NCBI GenBank assembly: GCA_025769875.1
Contig: JAGFNK010000008.1
Location: 186,001 to 250,000, forward strand
DNA from: Russula earlei
Lineage: Eukaryota > Basidiomycota > Agaricomycetes > Russulales > Russulaceae
DNA: 64,000 nucleotides
Direction: 5' to 3'
The notes under the pieces were generated by a model, which had not been told where the DNA came from, did no database searches, and saw only the letters and a list, made by a program, of their open reading frames with translations. Of the stretch, positions 1 through 12,096 are shown piece by piece. Numbering within the stretch: position 1 is the first letter of the stretch; every line of letters starts with the position of its first letter. Both the position numbers and the translations under genes were made by a program.

Positions 1-66
1 AGTCCTGACCAGAAGGAAATGGACGAGTGATAGTCCCAAGTGAACACGATGCATTCTGGCGGGGTG

Positions 67-297
67 TCAAAGCTTCAAATCACGGCGTACCAGGGTAGCA
101 CACGTACTACGAACATGTTTCTGCTTCGGTGCCGTCTCTTCTGGGCTGGTCGCTTTTTTGATGTTAACAGCTAGTTCTTGTTCCGCCTTGTCTTTGTCCA
201 CGGGTCGAGTGGGATAGTGAACTTCATCGCCGTCTGCGTCAAAGCCGGCACCAGGCCGCCGTCCGTACGACCTGTCATAGGAGCTGACTGAGTTCAC
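67..297 (-). CDS. Short unrecognised reading frame
   Basis: A 76-codon minus-strand frame ending at 67, opposite the 5' side of SHY1. Its composition is hydrophilic and its base order looks somewhat coding, but I recognise no domain. It could be a small gene with its start near 297, or the last exon of a gene whose other exons I cannot join. A GTACGC in its last codons could be a splice donor leading out of the window on the left. No function is assigned. Confidence 0.2.
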   Translation of the reverse strand: MNSVSSYDRSYGRRPGAGFDADGDEVHYPTRPVDKDKAEQELAVNIKKATSPEETAPKQKHVRSTCATLVRRDLKL

Positions 298-449
298 TGA
301 GCCTCGCGAACATGCTCTAGACGTACATGCTTGTTGAATAAGATGACCGTTAAGCTGCGGATGAACAGGTCGGACGGATGTGAGCGTGGGAACAGTTGCC
401 GGGCCGTGACGTCGTGTTTTCCCTCGTCGGTCGTTTGACTGACTTGATC

Positions 450-1457
450 ATGTATCGGTTGAGCGGTAGCATTCGTCAATCCAGCCGCATTGGCAGGCCA
501 ATTTACAATTCCTCCCGTTTTCAACATACGGAGAAGGGCGTGGGGTCCCCTTACTCTGCTAAACGTTACACGTTCCTAAACCCGACACTTATTACCTTGG
601 GTCTCATACCCGTTTTGACGTTTGCGCTGGGGACTTGGCAAGTCCAAAGGCTCAAATGGAAGATCAATCTCATTGACCAATTGTCTGAAAAGCTTCAAAG
701 AGAGCCCATCCTATTACCCAGCAAAGTCAAGTAAGCCCTTCCTTGTGTATGTTTTGTATTTTTATCACGTCATATACAGCCTTGCAGCCATCCCGGAGTT
801 CGTTTTCAGAAGAGTCACACTACGAGGGAGGTGGGATCATGCCCATTCTATGCTTCTAGGTCCTCGCGTTTTGGATGGCACAAATGGTTATCACCTCATC
901 ACGCCTCTTATTCGAGAAAACGGTTCTACCGTCCTTGTTGATCGCGGATTTATCTCCGATCACACCGCTGCGAAGAGAAAATATTCCACTCCAGATGGAG
1001 AAGTGGAGGTCCATGGTATGCTAAGAGAGTCTCAGGCTCGCAACAACTTCACGCCAGACAATAGCCCTGCGAAGGGCGAGTGGTACTGGGTTGATGTCGC
1101 AGCTATGGCAGACTATGCTGGGGGTCAATCGTCTAACGTCCAACCAGTATTAGTAGAAGAGGTATTCGGTATGTTCTTCTACTCGGCCTCAGTCGAGTGA
1201 CTACAATCATCTGTAGAGGGTCATGGTGGAGACGCTGCCATGCGATTGTCTAATGGAGTTCCCATAGGCAAGTTACCAACTGTGGACATACGAAATGCGC
1301 ACGCGTCGTATGTGGCAACTTGGTAAGTGCTAATATTCCCTGTCTGAGAGCCATTTACATTGTATACAGGTATTCCTTATCGGCGGTCACCACTTTTATG
1401 TTCATACGGCTGTTGCTCAGACAGCGGCGGACCTCTGCAAGGCTTCCACGACAATAG
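450..1457 (+). CDS. SHY1: SURF1/Shy1 family cytochrome c oxidase assembly factor
   Basis: An inner mitochondrial membrane protein that helps assemble cytochrome c oxidase, by family knowledge. Four exons join in frame: 450-730, 780-1168, 1217-1322 and 1370-1457, giving 287 aa. The N-terminus is basic and serine-rich like a mitochondrial presequence. It is followed by a first membrane segment and the SURF1 signature [11 protein letters not shown] around residues 70-80. The middle carries the soluble part ([29 protein letters not shown]). The last exon begins with [12 protein letters not shown], the second membrane segment. The start at 450 gives the best presequence; an in-frame ATG at 396 would add 18 residues. 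The length suits the family and nothing looks broken. Confidence 0.92.
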
Positions 1458-1674
1458 AGTTCTCACTTTCCTAATCGAAAATAAATAAACCCGTATCTGA
1501 GAGCTCGAATAGTCGAGAGATCCACAAGAGTGAAGTTGGGCTGGTTCCTGTCTGCGTAGTTAATACAAGCTTTACTTCCCGATCGGGATAATTACGTAGC
1601 GCGTATTGGGCACACGTGGGAATGGCCGGTAATGTTTTCGATAATCCTTCCCTTAGCCCAGGGTACTCCGAGTG

Positions 1675-4600
1675 ATGGCCATACCGACAAAGTCCCTTCC
1701 AGTTGCCTCTCCATCTGCCGCAAATCGTCATGCCCGCATTTCTTTCCCGCCAGCGGGTCCACCCTCCGATGTCGACAGTTTGGGCGATCACTCTTCTATT
1801 GGCATTGGCCCGCCGCCCCCATTAAGACGCACCTCAACTGGGCTAGAGGTCAGTACTAACGGCGAGTCCCAGACAGAAGAGAGGCGAAGGGTCAAATCTG
1901 CCAGTGTCGGTGGTGCATTATCTGCTCGCACGCAACCTCAGAAACTTGTCCAACCTGCGCGGAGGAGGACCATGACATCTGCAGAGGCAGCCAAGCCTCA
2001 TAAAGCTGATAGGGGGCGAAAGAATGCCGGAAGCCTTGAATCCTCGTTAGATGAACTTGAGCCTGGCGTGTTCTCTGACGAATATGACTTATGTGCGTGT
2101 TTCGAACCTCATATATCCTGGCTCCTGACATCCCCGTTTTCCTACGTCGCAGCACATGAGGGTGAGTTATGTTTCCATTATCTCATACCTGCGCCAACGT
2201 CTCCTCTCAGACCCTAAGATACTTGAGGACGTCCAACGCGCTCTGAAACTGAAACTTCGTCGGGAGGCAAGACTGCGAGCGGCCCGTGCCAACGACTCCT
2301 CCTTGTCCACTTCATCACGCTCTTCCCCCGTCAGATATTCTTTGCCACTCCTTAACCCCCCAACCACTCGCATCACCAAACCCAGTCTAGAGTCGGAGTT
2401 GGATTTCAGCCCCTCCGTCGGAATCGATCGCCTTCACCCGGTGCCCACGTCCCCAGATGATGGCGTTACGCTCGATTGGGCCAGTATTCTTTCCGAAGAG
2501 GACAAGTCAGATAGGAAATGGTCGTTATCGTTACCGAAGCGCAAACCTAAAGACAGGCCTTTACCAGCCCTGTCCAAGGATGCGCTTGAGAGGCAAGAGA
2601 TCGCATTTTCAGGTGAAGTGGCCTACCATACTCGGTGAACATGAAGTATCTCATAAAGTGTGATAGGGAGAATCTCTCGGATCAAGTCTTCTGCACTGCC
2701 TCACACATTAAAAAAGGCCACCATCACCGCTGACCAATTGCGCCGGAGATACGACTTTCTTTCGAATGCTCTCGAGACGGAGCCGAAAGCTGGAAATCCT
2801 ATCCTTACTGTAGCAAAGTGGAATGCAGGCCTGGATCCAATTGTACAACATCTCCTTGAACAAGCCGAACCTTTGACATGGCACAAACATCTTCGTGCCA
2901 AACGCCCCGGTCGTAGCCCTCGCTTTCCGTGGCATGTCACCGCACTTCTTTTTGAGGAACGAGTCAGGGCGCAGGCGCGCCTCGCGGCAATGGCAATGGA
3001 AACAATACCAGAAGATGTCCTTAACAACATCGAGTCACCCCCATTGTCTAGAAGCTCGCCTGAGCTCGCCTACCCCTCACCACCTACTTTCGTGCGTACC
3101 TCAAGTGATCGATTGCACCCATCCTTGTCCCGTCGGCGATCTGATGATGGCCACGTATCTTTTGAGCCCATCATTGAACCTAGCCGAAGATCGCTCGACG
3201 AGTCACGGCAAAGTTCACTATATGGTGACGGTTTTAACGGCTCGCGTAATCGCAGAGCTTCTCCCTCAAGTAGTCGGGTCTACTTGAGGGATCTCGCCTC
3301 TCGGGTCCGTCGAAAGAGTGCCGAGAGCGATGAAGCATCCTCGTCTCACCAATCAATATCGGACGATAATGGACGAGCAGACGAGTCCCGTAGAAAGGGT
3401 GCCAAGCGTAGACACTTTTTCCGGGTCCCTGAACTGGATTTGGTGTCACGCACTCAGCCCAATCGCCGTGTCGGAGTTGCCGAAGAGATAGATGCTCCTG
3501 CCGAATGGGCTGGCTCCCCAGCAACGGCTGGGAAAGCACCTCAGGAGTTGAGAACGCCTGGTCCCAACGACTTTTCGAACCTCCACCGCTCGCCATCGCA
3601 GCCACAATCAGCGCTATCACAGTTAGATACGGCGTCGGCTGTGGCGCATCAGGTTTCGCCGAGGCCTGACCGTTTGTTGCATGGACGGGTCTCATTACCA
3701 TCTACACCACAGCCTTCCTGGACGGCGGAAGAGGAAGAGATCGACGCAGAGGCTGAACGAGACGAGTACGAGCGGCGCGCAGAGTAGGTCCTCCGAAATG
3801 TAATCAGACGGTGACCTGACGACCCTGCAGGCTCCTTGATAATGCTATCGCTCAGAACCAAAGGAACCGTTACCTGTTACAGCGCGTAGTAGGCGGAATC
3901 AAGGAGTACGAAACGATTCAGGCCAAGCTCTCTAAGTCCCTTGGTCTGGCCTACAGTCCTCTCCCTCCCTCGCTTATCGATGCATTTTCTCATGATCCGG
4001 CGGTTGTTACCGGGGCTACACGACAAAAGCGAGGGTGGCAGGCAGTCGAGGACATACACAGTAACGTTGCCCGACAAAGGAATACCGTGCGAGAGTATCT
4101 ACGGGAAGCACGCCTCGTCGAGGTTGCGCCTCCACCAAGCGTACTCGACTCCCCGCTGAAGTCTCTTCAACAATCGCTGGACGCTCTTGAGCAACGTCGC
4201 ACCGTTATTACCCAGAAAGTGCAGGAGGTTACCGAGACGCTCACGAGGGTGAAGCAGCTACATGCGTCGGTGAAGGCGGAGTACAACAACGCCATGACAC
4301 ATACATCGTCCGTTTATCCCGAGGTACGTCCGACCAGAGTCGTCCCGGACACGTACTGAACACATGGCCCAGCTTTCCGAAATCATCGTTTTGGAAGAGA
4401 GGTACAAGGACAGGTACAAGCAGCTGTGGGAATTCGGCATGGACGCGCTCACGATCCTCCTGGATTCCGTCACGCCATTCTGGAGGAACTACGGAAAGGT
4501 CATCGGCATAGACGCGCAAGACTTCCTGATCATTCCCTGGTACCGAAACGAGTTCACTGGGGAGCCAGAGAGATACCCCATCAAGATGCTTCCTCGCCGA

Positions 4601-4867
4601 TCCTTCCAACATTGGGTCGGGCTCGTCCTCTTTTTCTTCATCACGCTGGCCATCCTCATATTGCAGATACGGGCCGCGCTCTCCTTTTCGTCGCTATATC
4701 ACTTGCCGTTCAAAGTGTTGCCTGGGCTGTGGTGGATCAGCGTGCCATTCTTTGGGACCACGGCGATAATATTGTGGATGGCGGTGCTGGTGGAGCTGTG
4801 CATCCTGGGAGCGCAGCTCGCCGTAGCGTTGTGGTGGATTGGATGGTATGCGGGTGTGTTCCACTGA
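1675..4867 (+). CDS. Large coiled-coil protein with C-terminal membrane segments, unknown function
   Basis: Six exons join in frame: 1675-2092, 2153-2161, 2211-2612, 2667-3783, 3831-4323 and 4373-4867, giving 977 aa. The first two thirds is Ser/Pro/Arg-rich and probably disordered. From about residue 640 there is a predicted coiled coil (LKSLQQSLDALEQRR, VTETLTRVKQLH). A conserved-looking stretch with WEFGMDALTILLDSVTPFW and FLIIPWYRNEFTGEPERYP follows. At least three hydrophobic segments lie in the last 110 residues, so the C-terminus is a membrane anchor. I believe similar C-termini occur in other basidiomycetes but cannot name a function. Exon 2 is only 9 nt long. The ATG at 1675 is the first in the frame. 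Confidence 0.75.
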
Positions 4868-4962
4868 ACGACCACCGACGCAGCACCGTTTCTCGTGCAC
4901 TCGATTTTGCTTTCGTTGTTATCTTTACTCACACCTTTTATTCATAAATTATGAGATTCGAA

Positions 4963-6637
4963 TTACGATTGCACTACAGGAGGATCAGGTGGTGTGACGG
5001 ACGTCGAGTCGGTAGGTTCAACTGGGACTAAGGGGGGGTTCGTGGCAAGTGGCGAGCGTGGTAGGAGGGGCAGCATTGTCAATCCCGCAATCCGCTTGCT
5101 AACGGCAGTAGCTGCTGATGTCTCGCTCGGTGGCTGAGGGGCAGAAGTTTCGGAGACGGCCTCGTCCTGTAGGCTGGCTGGCATTTCATTGCCTGTTTTT
5201 CCTGCTTCTACACAAGGTCTGCAAAAACCTGTGACATGTTAGCCCCCTTTTCTATAAGCAACGCAAGAGAACGTACGGCCGCCCATCATGAGAGGAACGT
5301 CTGTCTGCCCACATGATACACATGCTATTTTTCGCGACACCGGGCTTGCCTTCGGTTGAGATGACCGCTTCCGCTTGGGTGTGCTCGCGCCATTCTGAGA
5401 AGACTCGGTAGACGACCTTGCTCGCTTAGGAGGTGCTCTGCGCCTCGTGGAAGTTCGATCTCCATGAGGAGGCTTGATCGATTTCATGGTATACGGATTT
5501 TCAGCCTAAGAATTGAGTTTAAGCACGGCACAGGTAGAAAGGTGGTGACGCACGGCCTGTAACTTCGTCAGTAGGTCACCTTCTGGGAGTCGATGCTGAA
5601 GGTACACCCGCTCTGGAATAGCCTAAAAATTGAGGTAAACGCCGATCTGTCAAATATCAAAAGGATGTGCTCACAATTTTCTCGAGGATGCGACGATTCG
5701 CCTCCACTTTTGTAGCCCCACCGGCCCAGTTGAGAAGGCTTTCCCAAAACGTTTGATGCACCTTTGTTATGCGGAACTGTACCACTTCCTGGGGTAGATC
5801 TGCACTAGAAGATTCTGCCTCCCCTTCTGTTTTCGTGGGAAAGGGCAGTGCAAAGATTAACAGTATGGCCCCAACATTGCCAACGGACGGCGTCCGCTCG
5901 CATACAACGGGTACCCTAGGCACAAGGCATCTGTCATATGGCCTTTCTGGAAACTCCAGAACAAGATCAAAATCTTTTGGGGGTTGCGAACCTGTGGGGG
6001 TGGCAGTCTGCGCAGGAATGGGATGGTCCTTGTTGGAATATGAATTATTATTTCCCCAGCTTGGTGGTGGCGTGGCTGCAGCTGAGGAGCCGGAGGTAGA
6101 AGACGGTATGTGAGCAGCCAGAAGATTAAGTGCAGCAAGTGGATCTGAACCAGAGAAGCTGCTAAGGGCCGACGCAGGCATTGAAGATGATTGCGCAGAG
6201 GCTAATGATTGTATGAGCAAAGCCAAGGTTTTCAGTTGATCCGAGGTGGCACGACCGGACGCAGCTAGCTGCAAGAAGTTGGCTAGAATAGGGTCGTTCG
6301 CGGCGGCGTCGTTTACGCGGGTAATCAGGGCAGGAGTAATTGGCGTTTCTGAAGAGACGGCGGAGACGAGGGGTGTAGAAGCTCTTTGCATGGGTGAATA
6401 TGCTGTCGCAAAAGGCGAAGCAGAGGCTCCATAAGGGAAGTAGGGGGTGTATGTCGTCGCTCTGTAAGGGGGAGCCATTTGCCAGGAACTAGCTGGGGGC
6501 GGGGGCGGATTAGACCCAGAACGTGGCTGCTCGGGAGCTTGAGCTGGAGTAGAAGGTAGATAGTGCGCTTCATATACTGAAGTATCTGGAAATGTATGAG
6601 GGCCGATATGAAAGTCGAATTTTCCCAGTGATCTCAT
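4963..6637 (-). CDS. CxxC-x13-CxxC zinc-finger protein, probably nuclear
   Basis: Four exons on the minus strand: 6637-5675, 5622-5554, 5505-5277 and 5228-4963, about 508 aa. The N-terminal half is Pro/Ser/Ala-rich and low in complexity. A central conserved-looking block contains FDLVLEFPERPYDRC and VVQFRITKVHQTFWESL. A basic stretch (TRRRAPPKRAR, PKRKRSS) precedes a four-cysteine motif, CVSC-x13-CRPC, split across the last intron; its spacing recalls GATA-like fingers. The start is uncertain: the frame stays open upstream to a clean acceptor at 6767. A plausible 5' exon at 6962-6867 (donor GTAGCT, phase 0) would add about 75 residues. It is convergent with the membrane-protein gene and divergent from BDP1. 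A chromatin or transcription role is inference from the finger and basic region only. Confidence 0.65.
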
Positions 6638-7110
6638 TGTGTGTGGAGGGGGTATCGTGTCTGAGACCTTTCCGCCTCGTGACTTGCTGGAAAACTTGGG
6701 AAACGTTGACGACAACCATTTAGAACGAGCTGAAAATCTTTCAGAATCCTTCGAGCGAGTTATATCCTAAAGGGCTGACATTGTTTTAGTGCATGAAAAA
6801 CGAGAAGGCTGAGTTGTAAGTGAGTCAAGTTCAAGTAAAGGTCATGAATATTCACCTATCAGCTACATTTTTCAATGGAAGCGAACCCTCCTGCTCAGAG
6901 TCCGGTTGTTCGAGCTCCCAACCTGGCTTAGATCCCACAGGGAATTCTCGAGTGTCAATCATGCTGTTCAAGTCAAGAGGCAAGACACAAGTGTGCTGGA
7001 TTGTTTGGAGCGTGAGAATGTCACCAAAGTTGTACAAACCCAGGCTATAACGTGATTAGATAGAACGTCGTTGCTCATTGTCCAATCCCAATACCAAGAA
7101 ACACGCCTCC

Positions 7111-8515
7111 ATGAATTCATTGGTAACGAATGCGCGCGCGCGCTCGGGTCAGTTGGGTGAAATGGGACCTGCTGAAGTTCCTTCTGAACTCGACATCTCA
7201 CATTCTCTTGCACAATCCAGAAAGAAACGACTACGAAGGCCCACAAACGCATCCGCAGAGTATGGAACAAGATCACAACCGACGAAAAAGCCTTCTCGTA
7301 ATTCTTCTGGTTCTGCGCGATCTCGGGGCTCCTCTGTTCTCGCTTTAGACCCTGCAGCCGATCCTGGAGAAGACCTTGACCCTACCATCATAACAATGGC
7401 AGCAATCTGCGAAGATACAGGTCAGGGTCGTGTGAGTAGCAAGGCTGCCCAAATCCTGGATAACCACGCGGCATGGAAACGTTCTAACAAGGAAAAGAGG
7501 GCGCGCATGAGGGCTCTCATGGAAGCGAAGAAACACGGACGTGGTCAAGACACCGACGAACAGAATGTCCCAATTCCTACCGTGGATCCATCTCCTTCCG
7601 TAGCCACAACATCTGCGGAAACACCCAGTCGTTCTGCACCTATTTCGCCGACAATCCCTGGCTCAGCCACCATACCTGAAAACGAGTTCGGTTTTGATTA
7701 TAGTAACACGATGGCAATCAGTCGTTTCAACGTCCAGGTTCGCATTGGCCCCAATGGAGAGACCATTGTTGATGAAGAATCCCTCTTTGTCGACCGGGCA
7801 GAAGAGCATGACACGGATAATTACGTCCATGTAGAAGAATCAGACGCCACGAAATTTGTCAATTCTGGCTCGTATAGCAAGAAATTCCGAGGCACGCGTT
7901 GGACGGCGGAAGAGACAGAGTTGTTCTACGCTGTAAGCTTTCTTCATATCACCCCGAGTATCGTGTAGAACGGTGACGAACGCCTCGCAGGCTCTCTCCC
8001 AATTTGGTGAGAACTACGAATTAATGTCCTATGTCCTTCCTGGGCGAGATAGAAAGGCCTGCAAGGCCAAGTTCAAGACGGAGGATAAGAAAAATTCACA
8101 CCGTATCAATCATTGTCTGAAAAACAGGGTTCCGTACGGTGAATCTCAACCGCTGTCATATTTTGTATCATTGAAGCGAATCCCGTCTTAAGACATGCAG
8201 ACACTCTCCAGGATGACGGGAAAAGATTTCACAGGCCCAGTTCCCGTGATACGCGCAAAATCTCCGCCAAACCTAGAGCCTACAAGTCTTGAGACGGAGA
8301 AAGCTACGAATTTGGCGAGAAAGCAGAGCAGAACACCAGGACCAGCTAAGCACCCCAAAGAGGCTGGTACAGAGGCAGAACCAGGGCCAGCGCCTAGTCG
8401 GCCGGGGGTAAAAGCTATATCGAGTGGCGCGCCACAGAAAGCGAAAAAATCGACGAACAATCTATCGCAAGATGACGTCGAGGTGCTGGGAACTATTGAC
8501 GGCGATTGGGACTAG
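7111..8515 (+). CDS. BDP1: TFIIIB subunit B''/Bdp1
   Basis: Bdp1 is the SANT-domain subunit of TFIIIB, which with TBP and Brf1 recruits RNA polymerase III. Exons 7111-7932, 7991-8138 and 8193-8515 join in frame to 430 aa. The diagnostic SANT region spans the first intron: RGTRWTAEETELFYA, then ALSQFGENYELMSYVLPG and RDRKACKAKFKTEDKKN. Upstream is another conserved block, DPTIITMAAICEDTGQGR. Downstream is QTLSRMTGKDFTGPVPVI. The remainder is charged and low complexity. The start is the first ATG in the frame. The frame is open a little further upstream (from 7060), so a short 5' exon may be missing. The length is slightly below that of the yeast protein. Confidence 0.88.
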
Positions 8516-9059
8516 CCATCTCGTTCCACCGTCAGGATCACATGAAGACCATAATGCGCATTCCTGTAATAACATTGCGTATCGACCGGAAATGACACGG
8601 ACCATAGATTATTGTATGTTTGGTACTATAACGTGCATGTACATGACTTCTAATGTTGCAACTCAGTGTTGTGATAACTAGCAGGTGTACGACTCTCGCA
8701 ATTGATATGGCCAATGTCCCGCTTGATCGACACCTAGGCGCCTCAGGTAGCAGCGCCCATCGCGATGACTATACTTCGTCATCATAAGTGAGTACTAGCT
8801 AGCTAGTGGGTAACGGTGTCACAGAGCTGGGCAGCCGCGGGCGCTACAACCACAACTACGGTGAAGTCAGATAAGACCTTCACATGAATCATACCGGGTC
8901 TCTGAAATTCGCGGTGATCCCGTCCAGCTGGCGGAGTCCTCCTAGTCATCTCGAGATGACCGACTACTCGACTCGTAGCTTTCTTGCATCTGCTGCCCTT
9001 CAAGCTCATTTCCGGCACTCCTCGATCCCCAACACCAACCTGACGGCATGGTCAGGGCC
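8516..9059. other. Intergenic, no gene recognised
   Basis: This holds the 3' flank of BDP1 and the 5' edge of the decayed RNase T2 locus. Short frames on both strands show no domain. The right part may still contain the eroded signal-peptide exon of the RNase: the frame around 8965-9010 is leucine/alanine-rich (FLASAALQA). Confidence 0.4.
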
Positions 9060-10024
9060 GCCCTGAGCCTTTCATTGCGACACCGGCCGCTTTTGACAAG
9101 TTCTGCGATTTTCGCGTCAATACGCTCCAAATACCTCTCCGCAGACACCACAAACAGGACCCCGATGACTCTTTACAACAGTCTTGGATGAGCCAATTCA
9201 TCATTGCATTGGAGAGTTTTGACCACGATGCGTACGCATCGCCCGACTTAGTTCCTTGCCGGCTAGATTTATGATGCCTCCAGTGAAAATGACAGGGTCA
9301 GCCAGGGCTCAAACGAGGTGTTCTGCGCACACGAGGTAGGGGTTGTGCGATCAGGGAAACATGCAGTGCTTCACGGTGTGTAACCCGAGGTCAGTTTACC
9401 AAGCATGCGACATGAGTCGAGGTGATCCTCGGCAGGTGTTCACCCTGACAAGGTTGTGACAGACCTTTGATATGGCTGGCTATGGACCGGTTTATCGGCC
9501 GCACCAAGACGTCGTTGACTTCTGTGATGCCGTTGTCCATGCGTTCAAGCCATTCCCGACATATGACATCCTGGCCTCGTGAGTCCACCCCTGTTTTGGG
9601 CCATTTCCGTTCCGCTCATCATCTATTAGTGCTGGCATCGTGTCGTGCAACCCGAGAACCTACCAGTTTGAAGACATCCGGAATGCGTTAGAGGCTCAGA
9701 CGGCCCGTCATCCTTGCGTTTGCCGTGGAAACAATAGCACCGTGTTCCAAGAGGTGTGGTATTGCAACCATGATGTTGGTGGAACCGTCATACGTTGCTC
9801 TATGCAAGCCGCGGGTCCGCTGATACTTATTAGTGTGAGAGAGCATTTTTCCCATTTAAAGACCTCAGAGCGTCACCGAGAGTTCGTGCTCCTCAACCAA
9901 TACGAGGAGAGCACTCACATCCGAGCATGATGGACCATCGCATGTGGAGCAGTGGTGATGGTATCAATGTTAACCTATGTGGTGGTTTCTGTGAGACGGA
10001 ACTACCCAAATACATACACGCGTG
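9060..10024 (+). pseudogene. Decayed ribonuclease T2
   Basis: Family T2 RNases are secreted acid ribonucleases held together by conserved disulfides. Collinear remnants appear in several frames. Near 9095-9170 a T2-like stretch (SRQYAPNTSPQTPQTG) alternates with a second frame. At 9397-9414 QFTKHAT matches the second active-site block (EFSKHATC). At 9465-9580 are TFDMAGYGPVYRPHQD and DVVDFCDAVVHAFKPFPTYD. After an intron-like break (about 9581-9629) comes AGIVSCNPRTYQFEDIRNA, then NSTVFQEVWYCNH. Damage is clear: the Cys codon after KHAT reads TGA, the partner Cys of the usual CYG motif is Gly (GGC), and the 5' half changes frame at least twice. The last recognisable codons run to a stop near 10024. 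The order of blocks and intron-like gaps shows a formerly spliced gene. Confidence 0.75.
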
Positions 10025-10274
10025 ATGATTGAGGCGGCACATGCAGCAGCTGTGTAGGTTTTAATGGGAGAAAACGCAAGACAGTCGCGAGTTATCCGCG
10101 AGTGTGGCTAGACGCGCCGGAAACGCGTTTATTAATTAGGGGACCCATTATATCACGTGCCGGACGCGACGGATTTCAAGTTCAACAGGGCAACGTGATG
10201 TTTTTCTTGACACCCCTCATTCATCCCTCCATCCCCCTCATCCCCTCCCTCACACCTCTCAACAATATCGTCTC

Positions 10275-11953
10275 ATGATTACGACATTAGATCTTGCGGC
10301 ATCATCGTTAGATCCTGTCGCTCGGCGCACGCTTGCCAGTCTTTCGATGTCGGTGGCGAAGAGCAAGCGCATCATCGTGATCACCGGCGCGGGCATCTCT
10401 TGCTCGTGCGGCATCCCCGTGAGTTGACCGTCCCGCCAAGCTGTGTCTATGCACGGTCCTCACTTGCGCACGTAGGACTTCCGCTCTACGGATGGACTCT
10501 ATGCGCTCGTAAAGGAGCAATATCCAGACGTTATTTTAAAGGGGCGAGATTTGTTTGATGCGTCACTGTTTCGTGATCCCACGTCCACCTCAATATTCTA
10601 TTCGTTCATCTCGCAACTGAAGCAGTCGATCGACATGGCATCTCCCTCACGCACACACCATTTTATTCGCACGCTTGATGAGAAGAAGAAGCTTCTTCGC
10701 TCGTATACCCAGAATATTGATGGCCTGGAGGAAAAAGCCGGCCTTATCGGCAGCACTAGTCATGATGTCAAGACCGAGGGGAAGGGGAAAAGGCAAAATT
10801 CGCGCAAAGGATGTACGAAACATCCAACTGCATGGGGACATCCATCGCGTGCGGTGTACCTTATGCTCTGCTGACCTCCCCTGCACCGGGGAGTACCTTC
10901 AATTCTTTGCTGCAGGGTTGGCGCCCGACTGCCCCGAGTGTACTTCACGTGGTATGTGTCTTGTTATCGGTGAATTGCGTCCCACGTGGTGACATTCTAT
11001 CAGTGGAAGCCCGTCTCGCACGCTCGGCACGGCCACTGAGAATTGGCACATTGCGCCCTGGGATCGTCCTCTATGACGAGGCACATCCACTAGGGGATGA
11101 CATCGGCGCCATCCAGGCCTCGGATGTATCCCGAAAGCCAGATATGTTGATCATCATGGGCACTTCCCTCAAAGTTCATGGCCTACGGAAGCTCGTTAAG
11201 GCCTTCGCCAAAGCCGTGCATGCATCTACGCCACCAGATCCTTTGTCGGCAAAAAAGAGCTATCTGGGCAAGGTCATCTTTGTCAATAAGACACCCCCAG
11301 GGAGCGAGTGGAATGGCGTCATTGATTATCACATCGAGGGTGAGACAGACGCATGGGCGCACAAAGTGGAGGAGGATTGGCGAAAGGTTCGGCCATCAGA
11401 TTGGGAGGTCCAGCAGACGCTGGATGACGATGACAACAATGCATTCAAGGCTATGAAGGATGTCGTCGGAAAAGGAATTAGGAAGTATTTATCCCTCTAC
11501 CCACCTTTGCACGCTGAGGGATACTAACAATTTGGATCTGCAGGTGGCAAGAAGCCTACAGCGTCTGGAACGGAGAATATCCCCCCAGCCCCGGCTGTCG
11601 AGCCATCCACTACACTGCCCAAAGCCCCCTCTTCTCCGACGAAGCGGGCGCCGTCGACGTCACATTACACGGGTGGCGACTGCAGTCCGTCGAAGAAGCA
11701 AGATCTTGGGAATTCTAAACGGGCCACGGCGAAGATTCCCTCGCATGAGCGCGGTCTCCTGTTCGCTGATGCGACCAACAGCTGCAAAAAGGATGTAGCG
11801 AACAGGACTGACGACAGCGATCTCCAAATCATGAAGCTGGAGACTGCAGGCACGGACAGAGTCAAGAGGGGTCCATCGAAGCGACGAAAGAAGGTGGACG
11901 TTGTGATTCCTGTCGTAAAGCAACGTGAGCTCAAGGCGGACGTTTTCGATTGA
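10275..11953 (+). CDS. Sirtuin, Hst3/Hst4-like NAD-dependent histone deacetylase
   Basis: Sirtuins remove acyl groups from lysines using NAD; the Hst3/Hst4 class acts on histone H3 K56 in yeasts. Exons: 10275-10418 (ends at VITGAGISCSCGIP), 10476-10951 (begins DFRSTDGLY), 11004 to about 11484, and a tail from 11544. Visible motifs are GAGIS, QNIDGLE, the catalytic-His block QLHGDIHRVRC, two zinc pairs (CTLC and CPEC), GTSLKVHGLRKLVKAFA and VIFVNK. The GTSLKVHG wording points to the Hst3/4 branch. The C-terminus is basic and Ser/Pro-rich. Two junctions do not close cleanly. Between 10758 and 10793 the frame shifts by one: either one A too many in the AAAA run at 10788-10791, or a 34-nt intron. 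The join to the tail also needs a one-base change, for example in the AAAA run at 11470-11473. See findings. Confidence 0.82.
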
Positions 11954-12096
11954 ACTTTGGGGACAGTGCTATATACATTTAATTTATTGCTGTAACGTAT
12001 ATCGAGCACGCAATCGGACGGTCTTTGCGGGTGTATGGATAGAATAAGAAAAGGCGCGAGAATGAATAAAGACCTAAAAGGAGAACCAACTACACA

